Positions 6,996 to 10,000 of a stretch of 10,000 bases of DNA are shown here, in pieces. This stretch comes from Zymomonas sp. (lineage in GTDB: Bacteria; Pseudomonadota; Alphaproteobacteria; Sphingomonadales; Sphingomonadaceae). Each line of letters opens with the position of its first letter. Position 1 is the stretch's first letter. The notes under the pieces were generated by a model, which had not been told where the DNA came from, did no database searches, and was given only the letters and a program-made list of their open reading frames with translations. The stretch is taken from the NCBI RefSeq assembly GCF_020216885.1, contig NZ_JAIWON010000012.1, positions 1 to 10,000 of the forward strand. The letters are read 5' to 3'. The position numbers and the translations under genes are program-made.

Positions 6996-7023
6996 ATTAT
7001 CGGTATAAAAATATTTTCGACAA
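6996..7023 (-). promoter_or_regulatory. Candidate psd-pssA promoter
   Basis: On the minus strand, TTGTCG (complement of 7018-7023) and GATAAT (complement of 6996-7001) are separated by 16 bases. This resembles a sigma-70 promoter and would give a leader of about 100 bases before psd. Surrounding DNA is AT-rich, so chance matches are easy. Confidence 0.35.
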
Positions 7024-7056
7024 GAGATAAAACTATCTTTTACACAAAATCCGATA

Positions 7057-7092
7057 CTATCATAAAATTGTAATAAAAATATCATTTATAAT
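7057..7092 (+). promoter_or_regulatory. Pho box and promoter of phoR
   Basis: Three heptamers are spaced exactly 11 bases apart: CTATCAT (7057), TTGTAAT (7068) and ATATCAT (7079), with AAAA between the first two pairs. The known PhoB site is two direct CTGTCAT-like units at 11-bp period with A/T-rich spacers. A perfect TATAAT follows at 7087-7092, 12 bases after the second unit, which matches the usual distance in Pho promoters. A transcript would begin near 7099, just upstream of the AGAAAGGA Shine-Dalgarno (7114-7121). The match is seen; PhoB binding is inferred. Confidence 0.65.
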
Positions 7093-7128
7093 GACTTTCC
7101 CCCATCAAGGCCGAGAAAGGACTGCGTT

Positions 7129-8355
7129 ATTAAATTTATCCCTGTCTATCTATCCGGATTATCGATCCTAGCTCTATTTATTATTGCCGTCAGTCATGTT
7201 CCTGTCGGGTGGCCGATCTTGTCGCTTCTGTTGATTGTTATCCTTTGGGGATGGTGGTTTAAAAATATTGCCGAAGCATCAACCCCTTTTCCTGAAAGTA
7301 AAAGCGGGAATAGCCTTACGGATTCTGCCTATCCTTTTTCTCAAGCGACAGCGGCAGATATTATTATAGCCATGGATGAACCAGCCTTACTGGTCAATCA
7401 AGGGCAAGTTGAAGTGGCTAATCCTGCCGCTGAAAATTTGCTAGGTATGCATATTGAAGGGGGTGATATCAGAATGGCTATTCGCCATCCTGCGGCTATC
7501 CGTCTTTTAACCGAGCCGCTTGATAATATGACCCCTGTTTTGCTTGCCGGATTGGGAGGCGTTAATCGTCGCTGGGAATTATACGCTTATCCTTTGAACG
7601 AAGAGCAACGGCTCATTCTGTTGCGAGATCAAAGCACGGCTCATTTAACAGAACAGGTTAGAATAGACTTTGTTGCGAATACCAGTCACGAATTGCGGAC
7701 GCCGCTCGCGACTTTAAGCGGATTTATTGAAACATTAGAAGATGATGATGTCATTAAAGATCACGATACGCGTCATCATTTTTTGTCGATCATGGCGCGT
7801 GAAGCCAAAAGAATGCAAAATCTGGTCGATGATTTAATGTCTCTTTCCCGGATTGAAGCCGGAAAATTTTCATTACCCAATGATATTGTTCATATGTCAC
7901 CTGTAGTTGAAGAGGTCGTGTCTAATATTCAGGCATCAGGACAGGCGAAAGCAACCCAAATCACACTCGAAAATCATTTATCCAGTGATAGCTTACAGGG
8001 TGACCGCGCCGAATTAACGCAGCTCCTTTATAATATTATCGGCAATGCCTTAAAATATGGCCGTAAAGAGGGCAAAATTAAAGTCGCGCTCGATAATACT
8101 GACGATCATAGAATAAAATTAGCTATTGCAGATGAAGGTGATGGTATTCCATTTCATCATATTCCCCGCCTAACGGAGCGCTTCTATCGAGTGGATAATA
8201 GCCGCAGTCGCGCTTTAGGGGGAACAGGATTGGGGTTAGCCATAGTAAAACAAATCGTCGAGCATCATCGGGGAGAATTACTGATAGATAGTCTCCCTAG
8301 TAAAGGCACGACGGTAACGGTTTTCTTGCCAACGACCGATTTCTTCCCTGAATAA
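7129..8355 (+). CDS. phoR: Phosphate regulon sensor histidine kinase, probable ATT start
   Basis: Membrane histidine kinase that phosphorylates PhoB under phosphate limitation and dephosphorylates it in excess. Numbering from ATT 7129 (408 residues): two hydrophobic segments (about 6-22 and 29-44), a PAS-like domain (about 77-165), a HisKA box with SHELRTPL and phospho-acceptor H187, an N box with N306 in NIIGNALKYG, a G1 box DEGDGIP (335-341), an F box and a G2 box GGTGLGLAIV (364-373). The frame has no ATG, GTG or TTG between the stop at 7063 and TTG 7219. A TTG start would remove the first membrane segment and part of the second. ATT 7129 has AGAAAGGA at 7-base spacing and lies about 30 bases after the predicted transcription start, so I prefer it. 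It is separated from phoU by 207 bases holding a second Pho box. Confidence 0.9.
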   Translation: MKFIPVYLSGLSILALFIIAVSHVPVGWPILSLLLIVILWGWWFKNIAEASTPFPESKSGNSLTDSAYPFSQATAADIIIAMDEPALLVNQGQVEVANPAAENLLGMHIEGGDIRMAIRHPAAIRLLTEPLDNMTPVLLAGLGGVNRRWELYAYPLNEEQRLILLRDQSTAHLTEQVRIDFVANTSHELRTPLATLSGFIETLEDDDVIKDHDTRHHFLSIMAREAKRMQNLVDDLMSLSRIEAGKFSLPNDIVHMSPVVEEVVSNIQASGQAKATQITLENHLSSDSLQGDRAELTQLLYNIIGNALKYGRKEGKIKVALDNTDDHRIKLAIADEGDGIPFHHIPRLTERFYRVDNSRSRALGGTGLGLAIVKQIVEHHRGELLIDSLPSKGTTVTVFLPTTDFFPE

Positions 8356-8365
8356 GGGATTTTTG

Positions 8366-8421
8366 ATGTCATAAAAACATAATAAATATGTCACTTTCCT
8401 GTCATTGACAGGGGGTAAAAA
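8366..8421 (+). promoter_or_regulatory. Pho box array and promoter of phoU-phoB
   Basis: Four units at an exact 11-base period begin at 8366, 8377, 8388 and 8399: ATGTCAT, ACATAAT, ATGTCAC and CTGTCAT. The last equals the E. coli consensus unit and the second is degenerate. A TAAAAA hexamer (8416-8421) starts 10 bases after the last unit, the normal place for a -10. The last unit also lies in a short dyad, CCTGTCATTGACAGG. It starts 10 bases after the phoR stop. Confidence 0.7.
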
Positions 8422-8512
8422 CTTTTAGTCATCAAAAGACAAAGTAAAATCAAGAATGGATCATAAGGATAAATTTTGATCGTTTATGTGCTTTCTCTGC
8501 GGAAAAAAAAGA

Positions 8513-8545
8513 AAAACGCTGTTATCATCTCGATTAAAGCGTTTT
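8513..8545 (+). repeat. Inverted repeat in the phoU leader
   Basis: AAAACGCT (8513-8520) and AGCGTTTT (8538-8545) are perfect 8-bp arms around a 17-base loop. The repeat ends 8 bases before the GAGGA Shine-Dalgarno of phoU. It may form a leader hairpin; no function is evident. Confidence 0.4.
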
Positions 8546-8562
8546 AATGCCTTGAGGATAAT

Positions 8563-9276
8563 ATGAAAAAAGCATCGGAAATCGGTCATACAGTAAAAGC
8601 TTTTGATGAAGACCTTGGCGGGTTGCGTGCTCTGATCTGCGAGATGGGAGGGCTGACGGAAATTGCCTTAACCTCGACATTGGAAGCCTTGATCCATAGC
8701 AATAAAGAATTGGCCACCCAGATCGTTGAAAAAGACAAGGAAATTGACGCACTGGAAATAGAAGCCGAACGTGTGGCTATGCGCATTATTTCTCTGCGAG
8801 CGCCTCTTGCTGACGATCTGCGTGATGTGATCGCTGCGATGAAGATTTCAGGCATTCTTGAACGCATGGCTGATTACGCCAAGAATATCGCTAAACGTGT
8901 CCCGATATTGCAAAATATGGTTTCGATCCATCCTGTGCCGGTGTTGCCGGTTATGGGCGAAATGGTTTCGGAAATGGTGCGCAATGTGTTGGATGCTTAT
9001 GCGGCAAGAGATCCCAAAAAGGCATTGCATGTCGCAGAATATGATATGGAAGTTGATGGATTATATAACAATCTATTCCGTATCCTTTTGACTTATATGA
9101 TGGAAGATTCTGGCAGAATAAGCACTTGTATCCACCTGATGTTTATCGCCAAAAATCTGGAACGCATTGGGGATCATGCCACAAATATTGCGGAAATGGT
9201 GTATTTTGCGGCTACCGGCAAGCAAATGCCGGAAAGAACGCGTGGTAAAGATTTGCTGGCATCGGAGGGTAGCTAA
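8563..9276 (+). CDS. phoU: Phosphate signalling accessory protein PhoU
   Basis: Cytoplasmic negative regulator that links the Pst phosphate transporter to PhoR and restrains phosphate uptake. The 237-residue, all-helical protein has the two PhoU repeats, each with the metal-binding motif: E100-R-M-A-D104-Y-A-K-N108 and E200-R-I-G-D204-H-A-T-N208. LRAPLADDLRDVIAAMKIS (78-96) is also typical. The start ATG has GAGGA at 8554-8558, 4 bases before it. The stop TAA shares its last base with the phoB start (TAATG), so the two are translationally coupled. Transcription probably starts at the Pho box upstream. No pst genes precede it, although pst-phoU is the usual order. Confidence 0.97.
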   Translation: MKKASEIGHTVKAFDEDLGGLRALICEMGGLTEIALTSTLEALIHSNKELATQIVEKDKEIDALEIEAERVAMRIISLRAPLADDLRDVIAAMKISGILERMADYAKNIAKRVPILQNMVSIHPVPVLPVMGEMVSEMVRNVLDAYAARDPKKALHVAEYDMEVDGLYNNLFRILLTYMMEDSGRISTCIHLMFIAKNLERIGDHATNIAEMVYFAATGKQMPERTRGKDLLASEGS

Positions 9277-9971
9277 TGGCCGCTTTACGGCTACTACTCG
9301 TTGAAGATGACGACGCTCTTGCCGAATTACTGAAATGGCATTTTAGCAAGCAAAATTTTGAAGTTGTTCATACGCGAGATGGGGATGAAGCCTTGTTATT
9401 GGCGCGGGAGAACCCGCCCGATATTATGCTTCTTGACTGGATGGTAGAAGGTACTTCGGGGATCGAAGTCTGTCGACAGTTACGACGTTATCCGGAAACG
9501 GCTAATCTTCCGATTATTATGCTGACGGCGCGGGGAGAAGAAGACGACCGGATTAGAGGACTTGAAACCGGCGCGGATGATTATGTCACCAAGCCTTTTT
9601 CACCTCGCGAGCTGGTTGCAAGGGTGCTTGCTGTGTTGCGTCGCATCCGCCCCGCCCTTAGCAAAGAACAATTGACTTATAATGATATAGAAATGGATCT
9701 TGTTAGCCATCGCGTTAAACGGGCTGGTACAAATATTTCGATAGGTCCGACGGAATTTCGTCTGTTAAGGCATTTGATGGAATATCCAAGGCGCGTCTTT
9801 TCGCGAGAAAAGCTGCTGGATTATATCTGGGGACAGGATAGTGACATCGAGTTAAGGACTGTTGATGTTCATATCCGCCGTCTTCGGAAAGCTTTAAATC
9901 GCGACGGTTTGCCAGATCTTATCAGGACAGTCCGCTCGGCCGGTTACGCCTTGGATACAGATGAAGAATAA
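9276..9971 (+). CDS. phoB: Phosphate regulon response regulator PhoB (OmpR family)
   Basis: Transcription factor that, when phosphorylated by PhoR, binds Pho boxes and activates phosphate-starvation genes. The 231-residue length is typical. The receiver domain (about 4-120) shows the acidic pair D11-D12, phospho-acceptor D54 in IMLLDWM, T84 and K106 in YVTKPF. The winged-helix DNA-binding domain (about 132-228) includes the recognition-helix segment RTVDVHIRRLRKALN (194-208) and the wing IRTVRSAGYAL. The start ATG overlaps the phoU stop by one base and has a GGAGGG Shine-Dalgarno (9264-9269) at 6-base spacing. Likely targets include both Pho boxes in this window, giving positive feedback. Confidence 0.97.
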   Translation: MAALRLLLVEDDDALAELLKWHFSKQNFEVVHTRDGDEALLLARENPPDIMLLDWMVEGTSGIEVCRQLRRYPETANLPIIMLTARGEEDDRIRGLETGADDYVTKPFSPRELVARVLAVLRRIRPALSKEQLTYNDIEMDLVSHRVKRAGTNISIGPTEFRLLRHLMEYPRRVFSREKLLDYIWGQDSDIELRTVDVHIRRLRKALNRDGLPDLIRTVRSAGYALDTDEE

Positions 9972-9973
9972 AG

Positions 9974-9994
9974 AACCAAGCTGAAAAAGCGGTT
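9974..9994 (+). terminator. Possible hairpin after phoB, cut by window edge
   Basis: AACC and GGTT (9974-9977 and 9991-9994) with inner GCT and AGC can form a stem with a two-base bulge, 3 bases after the phoB stop. No T-run is visible before the window ends. Confidence 0.2.
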
Positions 9995-10000
9995 ATTCTA

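Noticed and set aside
8398..8412. CCTGTCATTGACAGG as a phoR terminator
   Set aside because: The loop would be only three bases, the stem is short, and no T-run follows. It is better explained as part of the Pho box array.
8534..9030. Minus-strand open frames opposite phoU
   Set aside because: They overlap a clear PhoU coding region and carry no motif.
1..10000. CRISPR array, insertion sequence, tRNA, rRNA or prophage
   Set aside because: No regular repeat-spacer pattern, transposase, terminal repeats or structural RNA was seen on either strand by eye.

Overview
The window looks like chromosomal core DNA of an alphaproteobacterium of the sphingomonad group. Zymomonas mobilis is my best guess, from the protein sequences, the moderate GC of the genes, the AT-rich intergenic stretches and the order rpsB-tsf-pyrH-frr-uppS-cdsA. 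No database search was possible, so the species is an inference.

Layout. Positions 1-4567 hold a minus-strand translation, nucleotide and envelope block, read right to left: rpsB and tsf, an intrinsic terminator, then a tightly overlapping operon pyrH-frr-uppS-cdsA. The end of cdsA is cut by the window edge. Positions 4568-5350 are a gene-poor AT-rich stretch. It holds the structured rpsB leader and one unrecognised small plus-strand ORF with a membrane segment, which may be a remnant of a longer gene. Positions 5351-6888 hold a minus-strand psd-pssA pair for phosphatidylethanolamine synthesis. From about 7057 to the right edge lies a plus-strand phosphate-regulation block, phoR, phoU and phoB, divergent from psd.

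How the genes work together. CdsA makes CDP-diacylglycerol, PssA turns it into phosphatidylserine, and Psd decarboxylates that to phosphatidylethanolamine. UppS makes the C55 lipid carrier for peptidoglycan and other envelope polymers. S2, EF-Ts and RRF serve translation, and PyrH supplies UDP. PhoR, PhoU and PhoB form a phosphate-sensing two-component system.

Most notable points. (1) Two arrays of 11-bp-spaced Pho-box units lie upstream of phoR and of phoU, so the system is probably autoregulated in two transcription units. (2) The phoR frame has no ATG, GTG or TTG that keeps its membrane domain. The best start is an ATT codon with well-placed promoter and Shine-Dalgarno elements. (3) No pst transporter genes lie between phoR and phoU. 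(4) The small ORF ends at a T6 run where a -1 shift would add a plausible C-terminus. (5) The rpsB leader and the rpsB-tsf gap hold strong inverted repeats that suggest RNA-level control. I found no new defence system, mobile element or CRISPR array, and no RNA gene.
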